DNA from: an uncultured Bizionia sp.
Lineage (GTDB): Bacteria > Bacteroidota > Bacteroidia > Flavobacteriales > Flavobacteriaceae
Direction of reading: 5' to 3'
DNA length: 64,000 nucleotides
NCBI GenBank assembly: GCA_947496215.1
Contig: CANMCF010000001.1
Coordinates: 434,001-498,000 of the forward strand
Each line of letters opens with the position of its first letter. Position 1 is the stretch's first letter. The translations under genes were made by a program, and so were the position numbers. Positions 1 through 9,310 of this stretch are shown in pieces. Under the pieces are notes generated by a model, which did not search any database, had not been told where the DNA came from, and was given only the letters and a program-made list of their open reading frames with translations.

Positions 1-3000
1 CTCTTAGGCGCATTCTCGTTGTTCCTAAAACAGCATCTTCTGGAACACTAATGATAACTTGACCTGTTGTTCCAGAATTTTTACTCAATTCTTTGTACTC
101 TCCTGGATCGTTAAAATCTCCATCTTGATTCCAGTCGAACCAAGAGTATATCTCATCGTTCGAACCATCTTGATAACCAACGATCGTCACTTTTAAATTG
201 TTGCTTGTTCCAATGCCGACAGTTGCAGTTTGATTGCTGAAATATTCATACCCATTCTCATTTCTTCCAGACGCATTCTCTATTCCTGCAAATTCAACCA
301 AAGAAATGGCTTCTGGACCACTATTACCGTTTGTTACACAATATTCATCTGGTTCTCCATCTCCCTCTCCTGTCTGTAATGTCCCAGCTTTTATAGGGGT
401 TTCTGGAATTCCGCTAATAGCGTATTCTTCAAATTCAAAAGAACTTCCACCGTTGCTAACCCTTAACTTGATCCAGCCATAGTGAGTACGTTCTGACCTA
501 ACAATTCTAATGCCAACATATTTTGTTTTACCTCTCCAAGCTTGGTACGAATCTGAGTCTATCATATGCTGTCCTCTTCCTGAGTAGTATTCTTGACCAT
601 TCTTCCATGAACTATCTGGCCCAATAATGTCTCCCGCATTAAGGGGTGTAAGCTCATAATCGTCATTGGCAATAGCATCTTTTCTCCAAGAAATAAATTT
701 AATGCCTAAGTAATCTCCCGTAACATAATTTTGCATTTGATGGATATGGATTTGCCTATCGATGCTTACATGTGATGATAAAACCGCAAAAGAACCAGTT
801 CCTGAGGAAGGATCACTTACTACAAACTCACTATCATTGAGCGATTTAGAAAAACTATCTCCCAGATGCTCTAAATTCAATGTAAATTCACTGAACAATA
901 TCTGTGAGGCATCATTAGAAGAAAATGCTGTATCTAAAAACTTAAATTTAATGTTGTCATGATATTCCCATTCATCGGAAGGAAGTGTCGAATTCCCTAG
1001 CATTGACAATCTTACTCTTCTATTATTCAAAACGGTTGCTCTAAATTGCAACCCATTTGGCACATTGGCTATGGTATAATGTATTCCGGCCTCCATATTT
1101 CCTGCAACGGAAAAAGTATCACTCTTCAAATCTACAATGATGTCATTTTCCATAGAACCGTCATTGCTAACAGATTCCAAGAACCTGTCCTTGGAATAAG
1201 TGACATGAGGCTTCTCAATATTAGCAGTTATCGAGTTTCCAATATCCGGATTGACAGCCATTGAAATAATCTTGCCAAATCGGCCATCATTTGAAACTGT
1301 TGCCTTCATCCAACCATACAAGTATGATCCAGTAACGGTTTTGGTTCTAAAACCAAAATATCCCGTTCTGCCATGCCAGTTGGAATATGATGCGCTAGTA
1401 AGTGTGGCTGGTGCTGTTTGTGTGGTAACACCAGACAACCAAGTACCAGATGAGTTGACTCCAATGGAACTCCCTTCTGGTAGATAGGAAATATTAATGC
1501 TATCGTTGTTACATAACAGCTCTAGACTCTTACTCGGATTATTGACCCCAAGAAGTGTACCATCATAATTTACAAGTCTCACTTTCAAGGCTCCATTTAT
1601 GGAAGCCGTCGAACTAAAATCCGTTATATAAGATACATTGTCTTCATCTTGACCAATTGCTTTCAAGATTGTTGGAGAGAAAGTTTCGTAGTACACTTCA
1701 TAATCGTCAATAAAACTAACCTTATACGTTCCGGTAGTGGAGAATATGGCATTTGTCCCACCAACAATCGCTGGATTAAGCAATGTAATGGTAAAACTGC
1801 TTGAATCACTCTCTTCATGATTGTTGGCTTGACCAACTAAGGTAATCTCGCCAGAGACACTATCCGTGATGTTAATTCTAGCATTAAGACCATTAGGTAT
1901 TCCACTGGTAGTATAATGAACTCCTTCTTGCAATATTCCTATTGTTGCAAATTGAGCACCATCTATGGCTTTAATTCTTCTTTTGTTGACGATGCCTCCG
2001 CTATTGTTGAAATCTTCAGACAATGCCAATGACTTATCGATGTCACTATCATTTCGACTTTGATAATTAAACAACACTCTTGCTCCCAAATCTTCATCGA
2101 TTCCCGTGGCAACGAGGTTGGATGGTTGCCATAAGGTTACACGGGCTGGATGATCCATATAGGATTCCATTCTAGTAACTTGGCCCTTGGTGAACATAGA
2201 TTCACAAGGGTTGTAATCCATATGGTTCTGACTATTGATTGTTTGATTGAAACAGTTTTTTGTTCCAGGGTCACAACCTGCACCTGCACTTGTAGGAGGT
2301 GTATCTCCAACAAGGTCCCCATTGTCATCTCCTAGAACACATCCACCATTGAAAGTGTGCTCCAAACCAAAGAAATGTCCAAATTCATGCGTCAATGAGG
2401 ATGCCGGAGGCGAATAAATTATATACTTGCCATTGTATACAACTCTTGCAGACCCTTCATCCGACATCCCGGTAGATGGAAACCATGCGATTCCTGAGTT
2501 GTTTTGACCACCAGATTTAAGAACCAATTGAAGGTGTATGTTGAAATACTTGTAGTTGTCCCAAGCATATTTGGCTATTTCGTGATCATTTGTGCCATTA
2601 AGACCAAATCCTTCTTTGGTTTCGTGGAAGACCACTCCATTGGTTGTATTGCCATCTGGATCTATTTGAGCCAATCTGAACTCGATGTCCATACTTCCTT
2701 CAATATTGCTAAAGAAAGGATCTATGGGGTCATTCCCTCCTTTAAAGTCATCATTTATCTTTTGCAATGATTGCTTTATCCTTTCTACCGTAACTTCTCT
2801 ATTGTTTCCTTCACTATCGTCTGGCCAGTTATTACCATAGACATGAAAAACCACAGGAACTACATATGAGTTTGCGGATTTCATTAATCCGTTCTTTTTT
2901 AATAGGGCATCCTCTTTTACTTTCTGTTCAAATTTCTTTGCTTGCTCCAAAGCATCAGGGTTGGCTTTGTAAAATTCATCTTGACTTTCTTCAAAAGAAC

Positions 3001-3085
3001 AAGGACTGTTGTTTTCTTGTGCATATAGTGCATTAAATAAAAACAATGCAAACAACAACGAGGTAATTGTTTTTTTTGGATTCAT
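1..3085 (-). CDS. Secreted M43-family metalloprotease with GEVED domain (C-terminus beyond window)
   Basis: Reading the minus strand from the ATG at 3085 gives an open frame of at least 1,028 codons that runs off the left edge, so the C-terminus is missing. It starts with a signal peptide ending in YAQ (about residue 23). Near residue 233 is the zinc motif HEFGHFFGLEH (HExxHxxGxxH), followed by a Cys-rich MDYNPC Met-turn, which is the pappalysin/cytophagalysin (M43) pattern. The rest is a long string of beta-rich modules, including a GEVED-type domain near the left edge (SWFDWNQDGDFNDPGEY). In this phylum such proteins usually end in a type IX secretion signal, which cannot be checked here. 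Expected role: extracellular protein degradation. Confidence 0.9.
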   Translation of the reverse strand, partial: MNPKKTITSLLFALFLFNALYAQENNSPCSFEESQDEFYKANPDALEQAKKFEQKVKEDALLKKNGLMKSANSYVVPVVFHVYGNNWPDDSEGNNREVTVERIKQSLQKINDDFKGGNDPIDPFFSNIEGSMDIEFRLAQIDPDGNTTNGVVFHETKEGFGLNGTNDHEIAKYAWDNYKYFNIHLQLVLKSGGQNNSGIAWFPSTGMSDEGSARVVYNGKYIIYSPPASSLTHEFGHFFGLEHTFNGGCVLGDDNGDLVGDTPPTSAGAGCDPGTKNCFNQTINSQNHMDYNPCESMFTKGQVTRMESYMDHPARVTLWQPSNLVATGIDEDLGARVLFNYQSRNDSDIDKSLALSEDFNNSGGIVNKRRIKAIDGAQFATIGILQEGVHYTTSGIPNGLNARINITDSVSGEITLVGQANNHEESDSSSFTITLLNPAIVGGTNAIFSTTGTYKVSFIDDYEVYYETFSPTILKAIGQDEDNVSYITDFSSTASINGALKVRLVNYDGTLLGVNNPSKSLELLCNNDSINISYLPEGSSIGVNSSGTWLSGVTTQTAPATLTSASYSNWHGRTGYFGFRTKTVTGSYLYGWMKATVSNDGRFGKIISMAVNPDIGNSITANIEKPHVTYSKDRFLESVSNDGSMENDIIVDLKSDTFSVAGNMEAGIHYTIANVPNGLQFRATVLNNRRVRLSMLGNSTLPSDEWEYHDNIKFKFLDTAFSSNDASQILFSEFTLNLEHLGDSFSKSLNDSEFVVSDPSSGTGSFAVLSSHVSIDRQIHIHQMQNYVTGDYLGIKFISWRKDAIANDDYELTPLNAGDIIGPDSSWKNGQEYYSGRGQHMIDSDSYQAWRGKTKYVGIRIVRSERTHYGWIKLRVSNGGSSFEFEEYAISGIPETPIKAGTLQTGEGDGEPDEYCVTNGNSGPEAISLVEFAGIENASGRNENGYEYFSNQTATVGIGTSNNLKVTIVGYQDGSNDEIYSWFDWNQDGDFNDPGEYKELSKNSGTTGQVIISVPEDAVLGTTRMRLR

Positions 3086-3580
3086 AATTTTTAAGGTTGA
3101 TACTAATTAAATACATGGACAACTATTTGTCAATGCAGTAAGGGGTTTTGTTAGTTTCAGGGATTTGATTTTTTTATGTCATATATTTCGTTTTTAGTTA
3201 ATAAATTAGTTTGATCTCATTCAAATTTCACTTTGGATAAATACTCTTTATCACCTTTATTGACGTATGCTATCTTAAATTGAAAAACCTCTATGTTTCA
3301 CCATTTAAAACTGCATAAAAGTCAATTTATTAACACATTTTTAATGATTAATTAATCTTAATTCTCGTCTAAACTAAGATTAAAGTTTTACAAAACCATA
3401 CTAGTAGCTACTAGTTTGTTTTATTGTTGAAGTGATTTTGAAATATGGCTTTTGCGATATGATTGAAGAAATAACTCATTTATATTGATTGATTTGAAAA
3501 AATTCAAAAATCAAAGGAAAAGCACTTTTAAGGGATAGCCCTATGATAAGATGATGGAGATATAACTTATTTCCATTAAT
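3086..3580. other. Intergenic region, no gene seen
   Basis: About 495 bases of AT-rich sequence between the 5' end of the M43 protease gene and the 3' end of the LytTR regulator gene. No open frame with coding character was found and no convincing TAnnTTTG box could be placed for the protease. A weak AGGG-ATAG-CCCT hairpin lies around 3530-3545 near the regulator's 3' end and could be a poor terminator. Confidence 0.5.
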
Positions 3581-4297
3581 TTAATTTATTGGTCTTACCC
3601 TATTAAACAACTCTTCCTTGAATGTCTTACCTACCGGTATTTTTTGTTTGTGGATATAAGCAAGGTTGCCAGTGAGTTTTTCGATGTAGTCTATATTGAC
3701 AATGAAAGACTTGTGAATTTGGATGAAGTTGCCTTCTTTAAGACTCTCTCTCCATTTTTTCAAGGAACCTATAAAGGATAAGCTAATCTCCTTGGTTACC
3801 ACGGTCACATAGTTTCTATCCGATTGGACATATATTATGTCGTTTTGGTTTATCTTATGCAATACCTTGTCTACATTTACAAATATGGTTAGGTCATTAT
3901 GTACGATTTCATTAACGGACTCATACTGGATTTTATGTATTGGATCTTTTCTGGATTCTATTTTATTGATAGCTTTTAAAAACCGTTCGAAACCGAATGG
4001 CTTTACCAAATAATCTACTATGGCATCATACTCAAAACTCTCGGCAGCATAATTTGAATAGGCTGTGGTCATAATGACCAATGGTGGTCTTTTAAGTGTT
4101 TTCAAATAGTTTATACCAGAAATACTAGGCAAATTAATATCCAAGAAAATGATATCCACTTTTTCTTCCTGCAAAATGGAATTGGCTTTGAGTGCAGAAT
4201 TGTAAACATCCAAAAGATGCAAATCCGGTAGTTTTTGAATGTAGGATACAAGTATTTCTTGTGCAGGGACCTCGTCTTCTATAATGATGCAATTCAT
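3581..4297 (-). CDS. LytTR-family response regulator
   Basis: A 238-residue protein with an N-terminal receiver domain (residues 1-120; acidic pair IIIEDE at 5-9, probable phospho-acceptor Asp53 in FLDINLP) and a C-terminal LytTR DNA-binding domain (about 135-235; QSDRNYVTVVT, FIQIHKSFIVNIDYI). It is a typical AlgR/LytR-type regulator. Its start codon overlaps the stop of the upstream kinase gene as ATGA, so the two are translationally coupled. The pair lies divergent from a TonB receptor gene, which is a plausible target. Confidence 0.95.
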   Translation of the reverse strand: MNCIIIEDEVPAQEILVSYIQKLPDLHLLDVYNSALKANSILQEEKVDIIFLDINLPSISGINYLKTLKRPPLVIMTTAYSNYAAESFEYDAIVDYLVKPFGFERFLKAINKIESRKDPIHKIQYESVNEIVHNDLTIFVNVDKVLHKINQNDIIYVQSDRNYVTVVTKEISLSFIGSLKKWRESLKEGNFIQIHKSFIVNIDYIEKLTGNLAYIHKQKIPVGKTFKEELFNRVRPIN

Positions 4298-5334
4298 ATT
4301 AAATTTATCTTTAAGTCTACGGTATACATCTCGTTGCCTTCAATGATGTCCAAATTATAATTGTCTTTGTAAATGAGGCGCAATCGCTGTTTCAGATTCT
4401 TCAATCCTATTTGTTCCCCTTTTTCCTTTTTATGCTGTGAATTGGCATCAAATTCATTTTTGCAAATGAAATGCAACTTTCCTTTTTTGATGCTCAAATA
4501 GATGACAATATCGCTTTCCCCTTCATCTTTGTAGACAGAATGTTTAAATGCATTCTCGATGAAATCTATGAGAATAAGCGGAGCAATGGTATGATTGTAG
4601 GAGTCTATATCTTTGTTGTAAAAGATGTTGTTTATGCCTTGTGTTCTCAATTCTTGAAATTCTAGGTAGTTTTCTATGAAAATGACATCCTTCTCAAGAG
4701 GAACCATCGTATCGTTACTTTGATCTAAAATGTATTTCAGGTTTTCTGACAACATCAAAATCATTTCTGCTACGTTGTCATTCCCTTTAACAGCTTGGGC
4801 GTAGATGGTATTCAAATTGTTGAATAGCACATGTGGGTTTATTTGTGATTTCAAAAATTTCAATTCAATCTCCAGTCGTTCCTTATGTATTTCTTCAAGT
4901 TCTTTTTGCTTGTCGAAAAATTGCAATACCACCCATATAAAAGACAAAAAGATTACTGGCAATGCAATCATCCATAAATTTTTTGAAAAACAAGAAGAAA
5001 GGCTGCAAGAACAAATCAATATGTAGTAACAATAAAAAATGGTGGTAAGGAACACTGTTCCAATAAGAATCAAAGTGTAAGCAACGTAGAACTTCTTTTT
5101 GAAAAAATAAGACAATAGTAATTGATCATTTATATAGGTAACTGCTATAACCAACAGCAATAGCGTAAAATCTATTTTACTCAACCAACTTGAACTATCC
5201 CCATTATGTGACGAATTCAATAGGAATACCACGATGACATAGAACATCCAAAATAAAGAATGAATGATGAGGATGAGAGATGTCTTGTGCTTCATTGAAT
5301 ATGGTTTACAACAAAAGTACATGCCAAAGAGCAT
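4294..5334 (-). CDS. LytS/YehU-type sensor histidine kinase
   Basis: A 346-residue membrane kinase. The N-terminal third has four predicted membrane helices (about residues 20-40, 55-75, 88-108, 122-140). A short coiled coil then leads to a His_kinase domain with the phospho-acceptor His168 in QINPHVLFN (usually NPHFLFN) and an ATP-binding domain with N-box FIENAFKHS. No separate sensor domain is visible, so sensing is probably through the membrane part. An alternative start at 5295 (MKHKTS) would shorten it by 13 residues and may be the real one. It precedes and overlaps the LytTR regulator gene. Confidence 0.92.
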   Translation of the reverse strand: MLFGMYFCCKPYSMKHKTSLILIIHSLFWMFYVIVVFLLNSSHNGDSSSWLSKIDFTLLLLVIAVTYINDQLLLSYFFKKKFYVAYTLILIGTVFLTTIFYCYYILICSCSLSSCFSKNLWMIALPVIFLSFIWVVLQFFDKQKELEEIHKERLEIELKFLKSQINPHVLFNNLNTIYAQAVKGNDNVAEMILMLSENLKYILDQSNDTMVPLEKDVIFIENYLEFQELRTQGINNIFYNKDIDSYNHTIAPLILIDFIENAFKHSVYKDEGESDIVIYLSIKKGKLHFICKNEFDANSQHKKEKGEQIGLKNLKQRLRLIYKDNYNLDIIEGNEMYTVDLKINLI

Positions 5335-5457
5335 TCCATTCTAATTAAATATACCAAAGGCTATTTGCCATGTATCAAATGATCTTTGCTCGGTATCTTA
5401 CTGTGGAACACTTAAAAAATAGCATCATACCTCTAATCGCATCGTTGGTACACTTAA

Positions 5458-5489
5458 TTGAGAAAGAAAGGTTTCTTCAAATAAGTTTG
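5458..5489 (+). promoter_or_regulatory. Bacteroidota-type promoter for the TonB receptor gene
   Basis: TTG at 5458-5460, a 21-nt spacer, then TAAGTTTG at 5482-5489, matching the TTG-N(17-23)-TAnnTTTG pattern. The start codon is 26 nt downstream. Confidence 0.6.
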
Positions 5490-5515
5490 TCTCATTCAAC
5501 CTAAAAAACAAGAAG

Positions 5516-7849
5516 ATGAAATCAATGTTTCAATTAATACTATTATTCTTTTTCATACAGCAATCAGCTGCGCAAAATAGCATTTCAGGGAAAGTTGTCG
5601 ATACCAAAGACGGTAGTAGCATCAGTTGGGTAGATGTAATGGTATATGAAAGGGAAGTCCTGATAAAAGCGGTAATTGCCAATGATGATGGAAATTATCT
5701 AATTGAAGATTTAAAAGACGGATCCTATACTTTGAAAACCCATTACTTGGGATATCAAACTTATGAGCTCTATTTTGAATTGGATGGTAATCTGAAAAGA
5801 GAAATAGACATTAAGTTGGTGACTGACACGAATGAGCTGAATGAAGTTGTCATCACGGCAAAGAAGACAACCATAGAACACAAAGCAGATAGGAAGATAA
5901 TAAACCTTGGAGATGACATTTTGGCGACAAGTACTTCTGTAGGAGACATCTTGCGGGAGTTGCCTTCGGTAAGGGTTAGTGAAAGTGGCATTGTTAGTTT
6001 AAGAGGGAATCAAAATACGATTATACTTGTCAATGGAAAAAAATCATCATTGTCCAACGATAAATTAATAAGTCAACTTCCTTCAGAAAACATTAAAAAA
6101 ATTGAAATCATCACAAACCCTTCTGCCAAATACCAAGCAGAAGGTTTGTCCGGCATATTAAACATAATCACTAAAAAGAATAGAAAAAAAGGAGGGAACA
6201 TCAATTTTTCAGCAGGAATCGGGACTGGTAAGTTCACGAGAGCAAATGGCAACATGGGTGTAAACTATGGAACAGAAAAAATGAGGGCGTCCCTTGATTA
6301 TAGCTATAGGGAAGGCTATTCGGATCATATACTCACTCAAGGAGGAGAAAGGCAAGGGAAGACATTTGCCAGCAATGGAGGCAATTATTCAAAATACAAG
6401 ACTCCTTACAGCTTTAAGGCAGGATTGGATTTTTTTATCGACAGCACAAATACATTGTCATTATCGGCTGTTTCGTCAAAGAATGAATATATCTACAGGA
6501 ATATTACCAATAGTACAGAAACCGACATAAACACCTTGGGTACAACGAAAGTATTTACAGATGCAAGAAATGATGATGTTGGCACTAATCTCGATTTCAA
6601 CATTAATTACCGAAAGGAATTTGATGGTTCGTCACATTATATCGAAGCAGATGCCAATTACTCTACCAGTCCATCTTATTATATCTCAGATAGAACAACA
6701 AAGGTGCCATCGACAAGTGATAGGTTGGAAAAAGATGTTTTCTTCAATGATAGTGGTGTAAGCACATTTAGCTTGGACTATTACAAGAGTTCTGGTAATT
6801 CAATCTTGGAATTAGGTTCTCGATTTGAATTCAAGGATTTGAACGATAAAACCCAATCCACAATCAATACGATACCTCCAACGGACAACAATATAGATTA
6901 CAAATACAAAGACGCCATCTATGCAGGATACACAGTCTATGAACGAAACCTTGGGGACTTTTCCATAAAGGGAGGGTTGAGAGTGGAACATACTGCACTT
7001 AGTTTTAAATCACCTACGGATGAGTTTGATAAAAATTACACGGATTTGTTTCCTTCGGCAAGTCTAAGTTACAAAAACAACGGCTATGGGTTTTCATTGA
7101 ATTATAGCCGAAGAATTTCCAGACCCAACGTTTGGGCATTGAGGAGTACCGCAACACAATCGGACAACTACTCTCAATTCAAAGGAAATCCCAACATAAA
7201 ACCAGAATATGCAAATAAAGTGGAATTCAACTACCATAAGAAATTTTCGAAATTCAGCATTAGCCCTTCAATATTCTACCTCTTTGTAAACGATGTCATT
7301 GGCCACATATCTGCCATTGATGGAGATTTTGTGGTGAATTCAATGGACAACATAGGTAAATCAAGGGATTATGGCTTGGAACTAGATATGAATCTGGATA
7401 TCTTAAAATGGTGGAATTCGAATTTAAGTGCCTCTTATTACTTTACCAACTATAAGACGACTACTTTTTTGAATAGCAAGACATTTCGACAATTTTACAG
7501 ATCGAACAATACCTTCAAAATTAATAAGGACATGCGGATTCAAGCCAATCTCTTTTTCTCCCCAAAAAGGAAAGGTCTTCAAAAAACCTACTATGCTAGG
7601 CACAACCTTAACTTGGCGATTAGCAAAGATCTACTTGGCAAGAAGGGAAAATTGATTTTGAGATTAAATGATGCTTTCAGTTCCCACAGACATGGTTATC
7701 ATGGAGAAATAAATGGCTTCTCAGTAAGAAACTATGCCTACTCTCCTACTTCAAGGCATTTATACCTTACGTTTAAATACAACTTTGGTTTTGGAAAGGA
7801 AACCATTAAAGATCGCAATAGAAAATCCAGAGAATATACCAAGAAATAA
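5516..7849 (+). CDS. TonB-dependent outer-membrane receptor (CarboxypepD_reg-like / OMP_b-brl_3 type)
   Basis: A 777-residue outer-membrane protein. The signal peptide ends in SAAQ (residue 20). A CarboxypepD_reg-like beta-sandwich follows (about 20-105; ISGKVVDTKDGSSISWVDV). The plug domain (about 120-225) contains LRELPSVRVSESGIVSLRG and VNGKKSSL, and a beta-barrel of the outer_membrane_beta-barrel_3 type fills the rest (NYSRRISRPNVWAL, FKGNPNIKPE). This subclass is often regulated by two-component systems and its substrates are generally unknown. It has its own promoter and is divergent from the LytTR/kinase pair. No SusD partner is present, which argues against a classic polysaccharide locus. 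Confidence 0.93.
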   Translation: MKSMFQLILLFFFIQQSAAQNSISGKVVDTKDGSSISWVDVMVYEREVLIKAVIANDDGNYLIEDLKDGSYTLKTHYLGYQTYELYFELDGNLKREIDIKLVTDTNELNEVVITAKKTTIEHKADRKIINLGDDILATSTSVGDILRELPSVRVSESGIVSLRGNQNTIILVNGKKSSLSNDKLISQLPSENIKKIEIITNPSAKYQAEGLSGILNIITKKNRKKGGNINFSAGIGTGKFTRANGNMGVNYGTEKMRASLDYSYREGYSDHILTQGGERQGKTFASNGGNYSKYKTPYSFKAGLDFFIDSTNTLSLSAVSSKNEYIYRNITNSTETDINTLGTTKVFTDARNDDVGTNLDFNINYRKEFDGSSHYIEADANYSTSPSYYISDRTTKVPSTSDRLEKDVFFNDSGVSTFSLDYYKSSGNSILELGSRFEFKDLNDKTQSTINTIPPTDNNIDYKYKDAIYAGYTVYERNLGDFSIKGGLRVEHTALSFKSPTDEFDKNYTDLFPSASLSYKNNGYGFSLNYSRRISRPNVWALRSTATQSDNYSQFKGNPNIKPEYANKVEFNYHKKFSKFSISPSIFYLFVNDVIGHISAIDGDFVVNSMDNIGKSRDYGLELDMNLDILKWWNSNLSASYYFTNYKTTTFLNSKTFRQFYRSNNTFKINKDMRIQANLFFSPKRKGLQKTYYARHNLNLAISKDLLGKKGKLILRLNDAFSSHRHGYHGEINGFSVRNYAYSPTSRHLYLTFKYNFGFGKETIKDRNRKSREYTKK

Positions 7850-7871
7850 TATTTTGAATTGGTTAGTTGGT

Positions 7872-7914
7872 ACTTCCCTCGTAAGCCTGTTTTTGCTTTA
7901 GAGGGAAGTTTTTC
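7872..7914 (+). terminator. Rho-independent terminator after the TonB receptor gene
   Basis: Arms ACTTCCCTC (7872-7880) and GAGGGAAGT (7901-7909) pair perfectly around a 20-nt loop, followed by a T run. It points in the plus direction, 22 nt after the receptor stop codon. Confidence 0.75.
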
Positions 7915-8020
7915 ATAAATCAAGTTTAAATATCAAAGCATTGATCACCTCAAACAAGGTAGAACCTTTATGAATGATCACTACGCCACCAATGCTAGTT
8001 CCTGCCCTCGTTCTCGTGAA
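7913..8020 (-). pseudogene. C-terminal stump of a heavy-metal P-type ATPase
   Basis: Directly after the czcB-like gene on the same strand, 35 codons stay open to a TGA at 7913-7915 and contain SIGGVVIIHKGSTLF followed by EVINAL. This resembles the last membrane helix and tail of metal-transporting P1B ATPases, which typically end in HEGSTxxVxxNALR. No start codon, metal-binding, phosphorylation or ATP-binding part is present, and an in-frame TAA sits just upstream. I read it as what remains after deletion of an ATPase gene that once ended this metal operon. The match is from memory of the family and the piece is short. Confidence 0.5.
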
Positions 8021-8034
8021 TTATTCAAGACTTC

Positions 8035-9267
8035 TCAATGGGAATGTTCAGCTTCACTCTTCTTCATTTCTGCCATTAGATAATAAGCGCCGCTTTGAGC
8101 AACCAATGTGCTTTTCTCAATTTCATCTTTAAAATTGAAAGCGACAAACCCACTGCTTGTGGATTTTACCATGACTTCTTTGGGTGTGAATATCCAAGTT
8201 CCATCTTCTTTCTTTTCTACAGTAAATATATAAAACGTTTCACCTTCTCGAAACACGGCATCTTCAGGCAAAGCTTGTTCCAAGCTGTCGTTTGTTAGGA
8301 TTCTAGCATTGACATACATACCAGGGATTAAGTTCTTGTCTTTGTTTTCTATTTCTGCATGGACATGCAATGCCTTAGGTCCTTCTTCGAACGATTTTCC
8401 GACTGCATATATCTTGGCTATCATCTCCTTGTTGCCCAATGCTTCGACTTTGATTTTAACCAATTGACCATTTTTAACTTTATTTATGTCTTTTTCAAAC
8501 ACCATCAAATCTGCGTGAATGTGTTCTATGTTGACAATCTCGAAAAGAGCTGTTTGTGGTTGTACGTATTGACCTGATTTCACTTGAACCTTTTCGATGA
8601 ATCCATCAATGGGACTACGTATAGGGGCTACTTGTGTAATGTTTCCAGCCCTTACGCTTTTAGGAGACAAACCCAATAATTTTAGTTGACTCTCGTAACC
8701 TTTCACAAGTCCTTTAGCACTTAAAAGTGCTGATTTTGCTTGTTGATAATCACGCCCAGATCCCACATTGGCATCATAGAGCTTCTTTTGTCTATTGTAA
8801 TCTTGCTCCAAGAAGGTAAGCTTGTTGCATGCTTGCAAGTAGTCGGTTTGCTTCGTAATGATGTCAGGATGGCTTATGTATGCCAACGTTTGTCCTTTTC
8901 TTACTTTATCCCCTTCTACCACCATGATCTTATTTACATTTGCTCCCAACGTGGTGGTTACCACCGCTTCATTTTGTGGAGGTACTCCCAATTGGCCATT
9001 CACCTGAATGTGACCACTCATGTTGCGCTTGGAAATGGTATCCATCTCAATATTTAGAATATCTACTTGCTCTTGTGTCAATATTATTTCCTCATCATGT
9101 TCTTCTTCAGTTTTTTTGATGCTTTTTTTGAGTGAAGAATTGTTTTCCATGTCATTGCCTTTGGCATCGTGTCTGTGTCCATCTGTTTCGTCATGTTTCT
9201 TGCAACTAGCCAAGCTAATTGCAACCATCAATGCCATGCTAATGTATATGTTGATTCTTTTGTTCAT
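8035..9267 (-). CDS. CzcB/CusB-type periplasmic adaptor lipoprotein of an RND metal efflux system
   Basis: A 410-residue membrane fusion protein. Residues 1-22 form a lipoprotein signal (LASC, Cys22), followed by a His/Asp-rich stretch (KKHDETDGHRHD) of a kind common in metal adaptors. The split lipoyl/barrel-sandwich region (TTTLGANVNKIMVVEGDKV and PIRSPIDGFIEKVQVKSGQ) flanks an alpha-hairpin around 140-190. A beta-barrel and a membrane-proximal domain follow. It joins the inner-membrane pump to the outer-membrane channel. It lies 43 nt downstream of the czcA-tolC fusion, in the same operon. The C-terminus ends with another His cluster (EAEHSH). Confidence 0.93.
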   Translation of the reverse strand: MNKRINIYISMALMVAISLASCKKHDETDGHRHDAKGNDMENNSSLKKSIKKTEEEHDEEIILTQEQVDILNIEMDTISKRNMSGHIQVNGQLGVPPQNEAVVTTTLGANVNKIMVVEGDKVRKGQTLAYISHPDIITKQTDYLQACNKLTFLEQDYNRQKKLYDANVGSGRDYQQAKSALLSAKGLVKGYESQLKLLGLSPKSVRAGNITQVAPIRSPIDGFIEKVQVKSGQYVQPQTALFEIVNIEHIHADLMVFEKDINKVKNGQLVKIKVEALGNKEMIAKIYAVGKSFEEGPKALHVHAEIENKDKNLIPGMYVNARILTNDSLEQALPEDAVFREGETFYIFTVEKKEDGTWIFTPKEVMVKSTSSGFVAFNFKDEIEKSTLVAQSGAYYLMAEMKKSEAEHSH

Positions 9268-9310
9268 CGTTCGTATGTTTTAAGTTATTGAATGTGGATT
9301 CAATAAAATT

